Of a DNA stretch of 64,000 nucleotides, positions 45,924 through 54,909 are shown one piece after another. The stretch lies in the NCBI GenBank assembly GCA_016868815.1, contig VGFQ01000003.1:248001-312000 (forward strand), in the 5' to 3' direction. Position numbers and translations under genes: made by a program. How positions within the stretch are numbered: position 1 is the stretch's first letter; every line of letters starts with the position of its first letter. This DNA comes from Bacteroidota bacterium. GTDB lineage: Bacteria; Bacteroidota; Bacteroidia; Chitinophagales; Chitinophagaceae. The notes under the pieces are model-generated. The model searched no databases. It was not told the origin of the DNA and was given only the letters and a program-made list of their open reading frames with translations.

Positions 45924-47195
45924 ATGTTGTACACACTGTTCGAATGGCTGGCAAAAGAGGGACTGCAGTTCCCCGGAAGCAGGCTCCTGCAATACATCAC
46001 CCTGCGGGCTATGCTGGCCACGCTGCTGTCTCTCTTCCTCACCCTCTATGTAGGTAAGCGAATCATCCTTTTTCTAGCAGCTCGTCAGATAGGGGAGAGT
46101 GTCCGGGAGCTTGGGCTGAAAGGGGAGGAGCAAAAGAGGGGCACTCCGACCATGGGTGGGGTGATCATCTTGCTGGGCATCCTCATCCCCACGATGCTTT
46201 TTGCAGACCTGACTAAAGTCTATGTACGGCTGTTGGTCCTCAGTACCTTATGGCTGGGGGTCGTCGGCTTTATCGATGATTGGCTTAAGCTACGGGCAAA
46301 GCGTCTTTCGCAAGCGGCAGGAAAGCCATACAAGAAAGGGGAAAAAGACGGCCTAGCGGCCTGGTCAAAGATTCTGGGACAGGTAGGGCTGGGACTGATC
46401 ATCGGTGCTACGCTTCTGTTCAACGACCATGTAAAGGTGTATCGTGAATATGAGGGCGTCGACCAGCCTGCACAAGCCATCCGGGTGCCGTCTGCACAGG
46501 GCGAACGGGTGCTGGTTGCGGCCGATGAGCCAGTCACTACGATCCCATTTGTACGTGGACACGAGTTCAATTATTCCAAGCTATTACCTGAAGGACTACG
46601 GGGCTATACATGGTTACTATACCTGCTGGTCGTGATCTTCATCGTGACGGCTGTCTCCAATGGATCCAATATCACTGATGGGGTGGACGGACTGGCCACC
46701 GGCATCTCCGCCATCATTGGCGTCTGCCTGGGTGTCTTTGCCTATGCCAGCGGAAACATTCGGATGGCGGAATACCTCAACATCATGTACATCCCCAACA
46801 TCGGGGAGCTGAGCATCTTCATTGCAGCCATGGTGGGTGCCTGCATCGGGTTCCTCTGGTACAATGCATATCCTGCACAAGTATTCATGGGGGATACCGG
46901 CAGCCTGGCACTGGGAGGGATCATCGCAGCCCTGGCCATCATCATACGCAAGGAGCTGTTGATACCCATCTTCTGTGCTGTATTCCTGATGGAGAACCTT
47001 AGTGTGATCATTCAGGTGTCGTGGTTTAAATACACACGGAAGCACTACGGAGAAGGCCGGCGTGTGTTCCTGATGAGTCCCTTGCATCACCATTACCAGC
47101 GATTGGGCTATCATGAAAGCAAGATTGTCGTCCGTTTCTGGATTGTCACGCTGATGTGTGTGGTCTTCGCCATCATGTCTCTAAAAATCCGATGA
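45924..47195 (+). CDS. mraY: Phospho-N-acetylmuramoyl-pentapeptide transferase MraY
   Basis: A 423-residue polytopic inner-membrane enzyme making lipid I from UDP-MurNAc-pentapeptide and undecaprenyl phosphate. Family motifs present: GTPTMGGVIILLG, NITDGVDGLATG with its Asp residues, FMGDTGSLALGG and the HHHYQ loop. It is longer than E. coli MraY (360 aa) because of a ~50-residue insertion between about residues 165 and 215 (VPSAQGERVLVAADEP), seen in other Bacteroidota. It follows murE by 31 bp. Confidence 0.95.
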   Translation: MLYTLFEWLAKEGLQFPGSRLLQYITLRAMLATLLSLFLTLYVGKRIILFLAARQIGESVRELGLKGEEQKRGTPTMGGVIILLGILIPTMLFADLTKVYVRLLVLSTLWLGVVGFIDDWLKLRAKRLSQAAGKPYKKGEKDGLAAWSKILGQVGLGLIIGATLLFNDHVKVYREYEGVDQPAQAIRVPSAQGERVLVAADEPVTTIPFVRGHEFNYSKLLPEGLRGYTWLLYLLVVIFIVTAVSNGSNITDGVDGLATGISAIIGVCLGVFAYASGNIRMAEYLNIMYIPNIGELSIFIAAMVGACIGFLWYNAYPAQVFMGDTGSLALGGIIAALAIIIRKELLIPIFCAVFLMENLSVIIQVSWFKYTRKHYGEGRRVFLMSPLHHHYQRLGYHESKIVVRFWIVTLMCVVFAIMSLKIR

Positions 47196-47324
47196 TCATT
47201 CAAACGCAGTATATGAAAAACCAAAACCCAAACACAAGCCTTAGAAAGACACCCTGCATCCGACAGCAACCACATGCCTGGCGGAACACCCAGTGCTGAT
47301 GGAAGGCTGCATTTGTACCCTTAC

Positions 47325-48656
47325 ATGAAAACGATGGTATTAGGAGCTGGAGAGAGTGGAACGGGCGCCGCGATCCTATCCAGGCGGGCAGGGTCAGAGG
47401 TGTTCGTTTCGGACGCCGGTCGGATCGCCGACCGGTATCTCCGCGAACTCACAGAACATGACATCCCATTCGAGCATGGCGGGCATCAGTTGGCCCGCCT
47501 GCTCGAGGCGGATGAAGTGGTCAAGAGCCCTGGCATTCCACAGCACCATCCCATCGTGCGCTCCCTCCGCTCTGCCGGTATCCCGGTGATCAGTGATGTG
47601 GAGCTTGCCTATCGCCACAAGGGCGGAAGCCGTATCATCGGTATCACAGGCAGTAATGGGAAGTCGACGACCTCAGCCCTGATACACCATATCTGCCGGC
47701 ATGGGGGTATCGACAGTGCTTTGGTAGGGAACATCGGGGTCTCCATTGCTAGGCAGGTGGCCTTGAATCCCAAAAAGGTCTATGTCACGGAGATCAGCAG
47801 CTTCCAGCTCGACGACATCCGCGATTTCAGGCCAGACATCGCCGTACTGACAAATATCACGGAAGATCACCTCGACCGGTATGACCATGACCTTGACAAT
47901 TACATACGAGCCAAGTTCGCCATCGTCCGAAACCAGTCGCCCAACGACTTCTTCATATACTGTGCAGATGACCCCGTTACCACCCGGAGTCTGCCTTCCT
48001 TCCAATTCCTATCAAACCCATTGCCCTACACCATGAAGAGAGAACTGCCAAGAGGCGCTTACATCATTAGTGACCGGATGACCATAGGCGGTCAAGAGCC
48101 CCTGACTATGGGTGTCCAGGATTTCTCCCTGCGGGGGAAGCACAATCAGTACAATACCATGGCAGCATGCCTAGCAGCATCCGTCATGGAGATACGGAAA
48201 GAGCGGATTCGGGAGGCCGTCACCCATTTTGAAAGCCTCGAACACCGTATGGAAAAAGTGGCCACCGTCAGGGGGGTCGTGTTTATCAATGACAGTAAGG
48301 CCACCAATGTCAACAGCACCTGGTATGCCCTGGAGAGCATGACAACACCCGTGGTTCTGATCTTGGGAGGCGTGGACAAGGGCAACGATTACAGCCTCAT
48401 CATCGAGCTGGTCCGGGAAAAAGTCAAGGCCATCGTTTGCATGGGTACGGATAATACAAAACTGCACGACGCCTTCCGAGATGCGGTGCCTTATATGGCA
48501 GATGCCGGCAGCGCTGAAGAGGCCGTGAGCATGGCCTTCCGCTTTGCTGCAAAGGGAGACACCGTTTTGCTAAGTCCCGCCTGTGCCAGCTTCGATTTGT
48601 TCCGAAACTATGAAGACCGAGGACATCGCTTCCGTAAGGCTGCCCGAGACCTCTAG
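47325..48656 (+). CDS. murD: UDP-MurNAc-L-alanine:D-glutamate ligase MurD
   Basis: A 443-residue Mur ligase adding D-Glu to UDP-MurNAc-L-Ala in the cytoplasm. The N-terminal Rossmann loop is VLGAGESGTGAA, the ATP loop GITGSNGKSTTSALI (about residues 104-118), and NITEDHLDRYD and INDSKATNVNST follow. The ATG at 47325 is used because conserved sequence starts there; an ATG 17 codons upstream is also in frame. The 129 bp after mraY show no terminator. ftsW begins ~50 bp downstream. Confidence 0.94.
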   Translation: MKTMVLGAGESGTGAAILSRRAGSEVFVSDAGRIADRYLRELTEHDIPFEHGGHQLARLLEADEVVKSPGIPQHHPIVRSLRSAGIPVISDVELAYRHKGGSRIIGITGSNGKSTTSALIHHICRHGGIDSALVGNIGVSIARQVALNPKKVYVTEISSFQLDDIRDFRPDIAVLTNITEDHLDRYDHDLDNYIRAKFAIVRNQSPNDFFIYCADDPVTTRSLPSFQFLSNPLPYTMKRELPRGAYIISDRMTIGGQEPLTMGVQDFSLRGKHNQYNTMAACLAASVMEIRKERIREAVTHFESLEHRMEKVATVRGVVFINDSKATNVNSTWYALESMTTPVVLILGGVDKGNDYSLIIELVREKVKAIVCMGTDNTKLHDAFRDAVPYMADAGSAEEAVSMAFRFAAKGDTVLLSPACASFDLFRNYEDRGHRFRKAARDL

Positions 48657-48708
48657 ACATGGAAAACACCCTAGCCAACAACCGATACATCACCCAGTGG
48701 AGAAGAAG

Positions 48709-49947
48709 ATGCATACAGGACTGACGGCCATCCTGGCCTTGGAGGGGAGGCTGCGGGGCGACAGGGTCATTTGGGGACTCGTTGCCATCCTGTCTATGTG
48801 TAGTCTGCTTGTGGTATATAGCAGTACGGGAAGCCTTGCCTATCGGTATGCGAAAAGTACAGAGTTCTACCTGTTCAAACAGTCGGCCTTCATTGCAGTC
48901 GGGCTCTGCATCATCTATTTTGCTCACCTGGTGGACTATAGGTATTATGCGCGACTGGCAGTCTGGGCTTATATCGTGTCTGTGCCCTTACTGATCTACA
49001 CCCTGGCCTTCGGCTCTTCCATCAACGATGCCAGCAGGTGGATACGGCTCCCTATCATCAACCTGACCTTCCAGACCTCAGACATGGCCAAGTTGACACT
49101 GTTCATGTACCTGGCCCGCCAGCTGAGCCGAAAGCAGCCAGTGATCCGGGAATGGAAAAAAGGGTTTCTCCCGCTGATTGTTCCGGTGGCAGTCACCTGC
49201 CTCCTCATCGCACCGGAGAACCTGTCTACAGCCCTGTTGGTAGCAGCCACTTCGCTGCTGCTCATGTTTATTGGCAGGGCTGCCCTGCGGCATATCCTGC
49301 TGGTGGCCGGTGTGGCGGTCATCCCCCTGTCGATCCTGGTTGCTTTGGCCATTCATTTTTATGACCCTGTCTCCAAAGCTTCCCGAGACCTACCGGCTGT
49401 GCTCTCCGTCAAGCGGGTAGAGACCTGGATCCACCGCATCCAAGACTTTTTCTATGCCGATGCACAGGATGTCTCCTATCAGGTGCAGCAGGCGAACATC
49501 GCCATTGCCAAAGGGGGTTGGACCGGACTCGGGCCTGGGAAAAGCGAGGCGAGGAACTTTTTGCCGCACCCGTATTCAGACTTCATCTACGCCATCACCA
49601 TTGAAGAATATGGACTGCTGGGGGCTGCCATCCTGCCGCTGGTCTATCTGGCATTTCTGTTCCGATGCATTCGGATGTTCCGAAGGTCACCCTATGCCTT
49701 TGGAGGCTTCCTAGCGATGGGACTCGGCTTCACCTTGGCCATTCAGGCCCTAGCAAATATGGCTGTCAACGTAAACCTCGTGCCTGTCACGGGTGTGACC
49801 CTGCCGCTGGTCAGTATGGGAGGAAGCTCCTTTGTCTTCACCTGCCTGTCCATCGGGATCATCCTAAGTGTGGCCAGGGAGTTGGAAGACAAAGAACGAA
49901 GCCAGGCGGATCAGCCCTCTCATCTTCAACCCTCGCCCGATGTCTAA
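48709..49947 (+). CDS. ftsW: Septal peptidoglycan glycosyltransferase FtsW
   Basis: A 412-residue SEDS-family membrane protein with about ten predicted helices. It polymerises glycan strands at the septum together with the PBP encoded upstream. SEDS features: VYSSTGSLAYRYAKS near helix 1, a conserved-Asp loop region, AKGGWTGLGPGKS and the C-terminal PLVSMGGSSF. The ATG at 48709 is preceded by AGAAGAAG, a purine-rich stretch that could act in initiation. The gene ends by overlapping the murG start by 8 bp. Confidence 0.94.
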   Translation: MHTGLTAILALEGRLRGDRVIWGLVAILSMCSLLVVYSSTGSLAYRYAKSTEFYLFKQSAFIAVGLCIIYFAHLVDYRYYARLAVWAYIVSVPLLIYTLAFGSSINDASRWIRLPIINLTFQTSDMAKLTLFMYLARQLSRKQPVIREWKKGFLPLIVPVAVTCLLIAPENLSTALLVAATSLLLMFIGRAALRHILLVAGVAVIPLSILVALAIHFYDPVSKASRDLPAVLSVKRVETWIHRIQDFFYADAQDVSYQVQQANIAIAKGGWTGLGPGKSEARNFLPHPYSDFIYAITIEEYGLLGAAILPLVYLAFLFRCIRMFRRSPYAFGGFLAMGLGFTLAIQALANMAVNVNLVPVTGVTLPLVSMGGSSFVFTCLSIGIILSVARELEDKERSQADQPSHLQPSPDV

Positions 49948-51049
49948 CTGCAGAATCATCTTGGCAGGTGGTGGCACCGGGGGGCATATCTTCCCGGCGA
50001 TATCGGTTGCGGATGCCATCCGCAACCGAATACCCCATGCCCAGATTCTTTTTTTGGGGGCCAAGGGTCGGATGGAGATGGAAAAAGTGCCGGAAGCCGG
50101 CTATGCCATCGAAGGGCTAGATATAGCCGGGTGGGACCGAAAGGCTCTCTGGCGGAATCTGTTACTCCCCCTCCGCTTGCTCCGCAGCTTTTGGAAAGTC
50201 CGCTTGATCTTCAGACGATTCAGACCCCAGGCGGTGATCGGGGTCGGGGGCTACTCCAGTTTCCCCGTCGTCCGTTATGCACAGTGGGCCGGGATCCCCA
50301 ACTTCATTCACGAGAGTAATGCCCATGCGGGCAAGTCCAATATCCTGCTGGGCCGTCGGGCTACGATGGTCTTTGTCGCTGTCAAAGGCATGGAGCGATT
50401 TTTCCCGGCCGAGAAGATACAATTGACCGGCAATCCCATTCGATCGGCCATCTTAGACATATCCCAGAACCGTGAAGATGCCATCCGATATTTTGGCCTG
50501 AATCCATCTCGGCGGACCTTGCTTTCGATGGGCGGCAGCCTGGGAGCCCGAAGCATCAATGAAGCCATGGGAAGCGGATTGAATGACATACGAGATGCAG
50601 GACTGCAGCTGATTTGGCAGACAGGTCGTTCCTATGCGGCTACGGCAGAAGAGCGCTGCCGCGGCCGCCACGAGGTCTGGACCTCTTCTTTTATTCGGGA
50701 GATGCCCATAGCATATGCGGCGGCAGACCTGATAGTGTCGAGATCAGGGGCCATGTCTGTCTCAGAAATTACCGCTGCCGGCAAGCCCGCCATCTTTGTG
50801 CCCTATCCCTTGGCCGCCGAAGACCACCAGACCGCCAATGCACAGCGACTGGTGGAGCAGCGGGCCGCCTGCCTGGTGACAGATGCAGCGGCAGCGGAAC
50901 AACTGGTGCAGACAGCCATCAGGGTTGCCAGCGATGCTGCTACCTGTACGCGCATGGGTGCGGCAGCCCGACAGCTTTTTGTACCCGACGCAGCCGATGC
51001 CATCGCATCGCATGTACTGGAAGTCATAGAAAAACCCATACTCCGGTGA
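49940..51049 (+). CDS. murG: Lipid II synthase MurG (N-acetylglucosaminyltransferase)
   Basis: A 369-residue peripheral GT28-type enzyme that adds GlcNAc to lipid I on the inner face of the membrane. Motifs: LAGGGTGGHIFPA near the N-terminus, IGVGGYSSFPV, HESNAHAGKSN and the C-domain GGSLGARSINEA. PYPLAAEDHQTANA is the UDP-GlcNAc region. It starts 8 bp inside ftsW, and its stop shares bases with the murC GTG start, so the three genes are tightly coupled. Confidence 0.95.
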   Translation: MSNCRIILAGGGTGGHIFPAISVADAIRNRIPHAQILFLGAKGRMEMEKVPEAGYAIEGLDIAGWDRKALWRNLLLPLRLLRSFWKVRLIFRRFRPQAVIGVGGYSSFPVVRYAQWAGIPNFIHESNAHAGKSNILLGRRATMVFVAVKGMERFFPAEKIQLTGNPIRSAILDISQNREDAIRYFGLNPSRRTLLSMGGSLGARSINEAMGSGLNDIRDAGLQLIWQTGRSYAATAEERCRGRHEVWTSSFIREMPIAYAAADLIVSRSGAMSVSEITAAGKPAIFVPYPLAAEDHQTANAQRLVEQRAACLVTDAAAAEQLVQTAIRVASDAATCTRMGAAARQLFVPDAADAIASHVLEVIEKPILR

Positions 51050-52419
51050 GGAAGAAACTCGAAGATATCCAGAGCGCCTTCTTCATCGGCATCGGCGGCA
51101 TAGGCATGAGCGCACTTGCCCGCTACTTCCTTTCCCGAGGTTGCCGCGTAGCAGGATATGACCGGACGCCGACTGCGCTGACACACACGCTGGCAGATAT
51201 GGGGGCCAACATCCTCTATACAGACGATCCGGGCCAGGTAAAAGTGGATTTCGACATCGTCGTCTACACGCCGGCCATTTCATCCCATTGCCAGATCATG
51301 GCTATGTTCCTGGCTCAACAGGCCCGCCTTTGGAAACGGAGTGATGTACTCGGTTGGATATCCGAGGGCAACCAAAACATCTGCATCGCCGGCACCCACG
51401 GCAAGACGACTGTCAGTACCATGATAGCCCATCTCCTACGCCACTCCGGATTTGGCTGCAATGCCTTCCTCGGGGGCATCTCCACAAATTACAACACCAA
51501 CTTTTGGGGGGATGTCCGTCCGCTGGCCGTCATAGAGGCCGATGAGTATGATAGGAGCTTCCTAAAGCTGACACCTGATATCTCCGTGATCACCTCCATG
51601 GACCCAGACCACCTAGATATCTATGGTACGGAAGAGGCCATGTGCGATGCCTATGCTGCTTTTTCGCAGAAGACGCGTCCCGAAGGACTCTTCATTGTCC
51701 ACCACAAGCTCTCTCATTTGGGTGCGCTGAGGAGCTCGCGCTCCACGTATTCGCTGGACCAGCGTTCTGCGGACATCCACGCAACAAATATCATCGTAGC
51801 AGAAGGGGCCTATCACTATGATGTGCATGCTTGGGACTGGACCTTGACGCAGCTGCGCTTGCCCATGGGTGGTCGGCACAATGTGGAGAACAGCCTCCCT
51901 GCCATTGCCATTGCCCATTACCTGGGCGTCTCCGATGATGGCATTCGGGAAGGACTTGCTTCCTTCCGGGGCGTCCGCAGACGGTTCGAATTCCATCTGC
52001 AACAGCCTGGAAGGGCATTTATCGACGACTATGCCCATCATCCGGAAGAGCTGCGCGTGCTCATAGAAGGGGTGCGCGACCTTTATCCCGCTTCGACGCT
52101 CACGCTGGTCTTCCAGCCCCACCTCTTCAGTCGCACGCGAGACCTGGCGGAGGTCTTTGCTTCCAGCCTTGACCTTGCAGACCAAGTGCTGCTCATGCCC
52201 GTCTACCCCGCCCGCGAGGAGCCCATCCCCGGCGTCGATTCTAGCCTCATCGCAGAACGGATGCAGCGGCAGCCTTTCCTAGCTGAGGGTCCTGGCGAAG
52301 TGTTAGACTGGCTGGAGGCGTATCCCACGGAGATACTTGTTACAGCCGGTGCCGGGGATATCGACCGGCTGGCAGTCCCAATACAAAAATTCTTATCAAA
52401 ACAAGTGCATGCCTCGTAA
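51046..52419 (+). CDS. murC: UDP-N-acetylmuramate:L-alanine ligase MurC
   Basis: A 457-residue Mur ligase adding the first amino acid, L-Ala, to UDP-MurNAc. It has FIGIGGIGMSALARY, the ATP loop AGTHGKTTVSTMIAHL (about residues 109-124), EADEYDRSFL, and DDYAHHPEELR in the C-terminal domain. The start is GTG overlapping the murG stop (GTGA). The frame stays open upstream over murG, but that extension is antagonised by murG coding and has no family similarity. ftsQ begins 11 bp before the murC stop. Confidence 0.95.
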   Translation: MRKKLEDIQSAFFIGIGGIGMSALARYFLSRGCRVAGYDRTPTALTHTLADMGANILYTDDPGQVKVDFDIVVYTPAISSHCQIMAMFLAQQARLWKRSDVLGWISEGNQNICIAGTHGKTTVSTMIAHLLRHSGFGCNAFLGGISTNYNTNFWGDVRPLAVIEADEYDRSFLKLTPDISVITSMDPDHLDIYGTEEAMCDAYAAFSQKTRPEGLFIVHHKLSHLGALRSSRSTYSLDQRSADIHATNIIVAEGAYHYDVHAWDWTLTQLRLPMGGRHNVENSLPAIAIAHYLGVSDDGIREGLASFRGVRRRFEFHLQQPGRAFIDDYAHHPEELRVLIEGVRDLYPASTLTLVFQPHLFSRTRDLAEVFASSLDLADQVLLMPVYPAREEPIPGVDSSLIAERMQRQPFLAEGPGEVLDWLEAYPTEILVTAGAGDIDRLAVPIQKFLSKQVHAS

Positions 52420-53374
52420 GTCTGTGATACGAAAAATAGCAACAGTAGCAGGCTGGACGTTTGGCGCCTCGATGGTCACCATCTTGCTGGTGGGCGGCAT
52501 CGGCATCCGCAGCCGGCATGCCTGTACAGATGTGCGGATTACCTATGCCCTTCCCCAAGGCGGTAAATATGTAGACAGCCTTCGTATCGCATCCCTACTG
52601 GGGGGCAATGGCCTGCAGCACTGCATCGGAAAGCCCTTGCAGCAACTTGACCTAAACCACATGGAGCAAAGCCTGGAAAAAGATGCCTGGATAAGGGACG
52701 CAGACATCTACCTCGACAGGGCCCATGTGCTACACATCCGCATAGAAGAGCAACAGCCAGTAGCCAGGATTTTCACCCGTATGGGACACTCCTTTTACAT
52801 AGACAGCCTGCTGAAACGGATACCACTGAACCCGCTCTATGCCGAACGACTGCCCGTCTTTACCGGCATGCCCGTCTCGCTCTCCGGCCAACAGGCCAGA
52901 GATACCCAACACCTCCGGCAGGCCTGGGAGATTGTTCGGTACCTCCAATCAGATCCGTTGAGCATGGCGATGGTAGACCAGGCTGACTTTGAGGCGACAC
53001 TGGGATTTGTGCTGACCCCCAAGCTGGGCGACCATCGTATCATCCTCGGCTACTCCACTGATATCGCCGATAAATTCCGGCGGCTGCGCATCTTCTACAA
53101 ACAGGTGATGACCCAGACAGGGTGGAACAGCTATCAGGAAATCGACCTGAGGTTCCAGGGCCAGGTAGTCGCCATCCCCTCCGACAGCACCCGGCTGATC
53201 ATGGCTCCGAAAGATCCTTTGCCGACAGATACTCTCCCCCTTCCAGAAACAGCCGCTGCCATCCCACAGCCGGTCGTCACGGGGATGCAACAATACTTTG
53301 ACACCCACCACGGACATCCATCACCCACCCCTTACTCATACCTCATTCTGATACCCACTCACCGAAGAACCTGA
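52409..53374 (+). CDS. ftsQ: FtsQ-type cell division protein
   Basis: A 321-residue bitopic protein with a short basic N-terminus, one membrane helix (about residues 13-33) and a periplasmic region that begins with a POTRA-like domain (IASLLGGNGLQHCIGKPLQQ through DADIYLDRAHVLHIRIEEQ), then the beta domain (SFYIDSLLKRIPLN). It links the early divisome to FtsW/FtsI through FtsL and FtsB. The C-terminal ~50 residues are Pro/Thr-rich and unconserved. Sequence conservation is low, so the call relies on topology and position between murC and ftsA. Confidence 0.88.
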   Translation: MPRKSVIRKIATVAGWTFGASMVTILLVGGIGIRSRHACTDVRITYALPQGGKYVDSLRIASLLGGNGLQHCIGKPLQQLDLNHMEQSLEKDAWIRDADIYLDRAHVLHIRIEEQQPVARIFTRMGHSFYIDSLLKRIPLNPLYAERLPVFTGMPVSLSGQQARDTQHLRQAWEIVRYLQSDPLSMAMVDQADFEATLGFVLTPKLGDHRIILGYSTDIADKFRRLRIFYKQVMTQTGWNSYQEIDLRFQGQVVAIPSDSTRLIMAPKDPLPTDTLPLPETAAAIPQPVVTGMQQYFDTHHGHPSPTPYSYLILIPTHRRT

Positions 53375-53386
53375 AAAAGTAGACTG

Positions 53387-54868
53387 ATGCAGACGACAGA
53401 AACCCCTCAGTTCCCAAGTGCCTCCGAAGCGGACCATGCCTCCCGACAGCCTGTGATCGTAGGGCTCGACATCGGAACGACTAAGATCGTGGCGATCGCC
53501 GGACGCAAAAATGAATTCGGTAAGCTCGAGATCCTCGGGTTCGGACGTGCCAACAGCAATGGCGTCCGGGGAGGTATGGTGCAAAACATCTCCCAGACGA
53601 TTGAGTCGATCCAGCTAGCCATCCAACATTGCCTGGCCTCCAATCCTGGCCTAGACATCCGTCAAGTGTATGTGGGCATTGCCGGACAGCATATCAAGAC
53701 CTTACAGACGCGCGGGAATATTGTCCGACAGCATATCGAAGATGAGATCCGGCAGGAAGAAGTGGACCAGCTGGTCAAAGACCAGCGCAAAACCTTTATC
53801 CCTGCCAGCGATGAAATCATCGATGTCATCCCGCAGACCTACACGGTTGATAATATCCCGGATATATACGACCCGGTGGGATATACCGGCGTGAAGATTG
53901 GGGCGGACTTTCTGCTGATCACCGGCGATAGTCAGGCCATCCGAAACATCAACCGCAGCGTAGAAAGGGCAGGGCTGGGTGTCAGAGACCTTATCCTCCA
54001 GCCATTGGCTTCTTCTGCGGCCGTCATGTGTGAGCAAGACCTAGAGGCAGGGGTGGCGATCCTAGACATCGGGGGCGGGACCACCGACCTGGCAGTATTC
54101 CACGAAGGCATCCTCAAGCTCACAGCCGTCATTCCCTTCGGTGGTGAAATCATCACACAGGACATCAAAAACGGCCTTGGAGTGATGCGATCCCAGGCTG
54201 AGCAGATGAAAATTAAATTTGGATCCGCACTGGCAGAACACGCACAAGGGAACACTTTCATCACCATTCCGGGCATCCGGGGGTTACCCAACCGCAATAT
54301 CAGCGTGAAGAACCTGGCAGAAGTCATCCAAGCAAGGATGTCGGAAATCTTTGAATATGTCAACTACCACCTTAAGCAAACCGGACTGGACGCCGGAAAG
54401 CTAAACGGTGGCATAGTCCTTACAGGCGGAGGTTCTCAGCTCAAACACCTCAAACAGCTCACTGAGTTCGAGACTGGGTTGAATGCGCGCATCGGACTAC
54501 CCAATGAGCATTTGGCAGCCAACCACCTCGAAGAGCTGGCAAAGCCGATGTACGCTACCTGTATTGGACTCATTCTAAAAGGCTACCATATCCATGACCA
54601 TACCCTGGGTGAAGGTGCAGATACCCTGACCATCCATCATACCACCGCCACACCCATCTCCAATCCAGGGCTCGCCTCTCCTTCAGAACCCTCCGAAGCC
54701 CCTCTGCAACGGACACGGAAACCCCGGATGAGTATGAAGGATTTTATGGACAGCATTAAACACGGGATCGTCGAGATCTTCAAGGAAGAAGAAGAATATC
54801 GCTTCCCAGATGGTACTGGACAGGGGGCAGCGAAGCCTGCGCCCCCTGCAGAGGATCGCTCCAAATGA
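53387..54868 (+). CDS. ftsA: Cell division protein FtsA
   Basis: A 493-residue actin-like ATPase tethering FtsZ to the membrane. Actin-fold motifs: GLDIGTTKIVAIAGRK (phosphate 1), AILDIGGGTTDLAVFHEG (phosphate 2) and IVLTGGGSQLKHL (adenosine). The 1C domain occupies about residues 85-165. The C-terminus is longer than in E. coli FtsA (420 aa): a Ser/Thr/Pro linker followed by an amphipathic segment (MSMKDFMDSIKHGIVEIFKE) that likely binds membrane, then a short acidic/polar tail. ftsZ follows after 41 bp. Confidence 0.96.
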   Translation: MQTTETPQFPSASEADHASRQPVIVGLDIGTTKIVAIAGRKNEFGKLEILGFGRANSNGVRGGMVQNISQTIESIQLAIQHCLASNPGLDIRQVYVGIAGQHIKTLQTRGNIVRQHIEDEIRQEEVDQLVKDQRKTFIPASDEIIDVIPQTYTVDNIPDIYDPVGYTGVKIGADFLLITGDSQAIRNINRSVERAGLGVRDLILQPLASSAAVMCEQDLEAGVAILDIGGGTTDLAVFHEGILKLTAVIPFGGEIITQDIKNGLGVMRSQAEQMKIKFGSALAEHAQGNTFITIPGIRGLPNRNISVKNLAEVIQARMSEIFEYVNYHLKQTGLDAGKLNGGIVLTGGGSQLKHLKQLTEFETGLNARIGLPNEHLAANHLEELAKPMYATCIGLILKGYHIHDHTLGEGADTLTIHHTTATPISNPGLASPSEPSEAPLQRTRKPRMSMKDFMDSIKHGIVEIFKEEEEYRFPDGTGQGAAKPAPPAEDRSK

Positions 54869-54909
54869 TTGAACTAAATACATCAACATAATAGGAAAAC
54901 CAATAGACT

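Noticed and set aside
50614..51045. An upstream extension of the murC reading frame
   Set aside because: It lies in another frame over well-conserved murG coding sequence; family similarity begins at GTG 51046.
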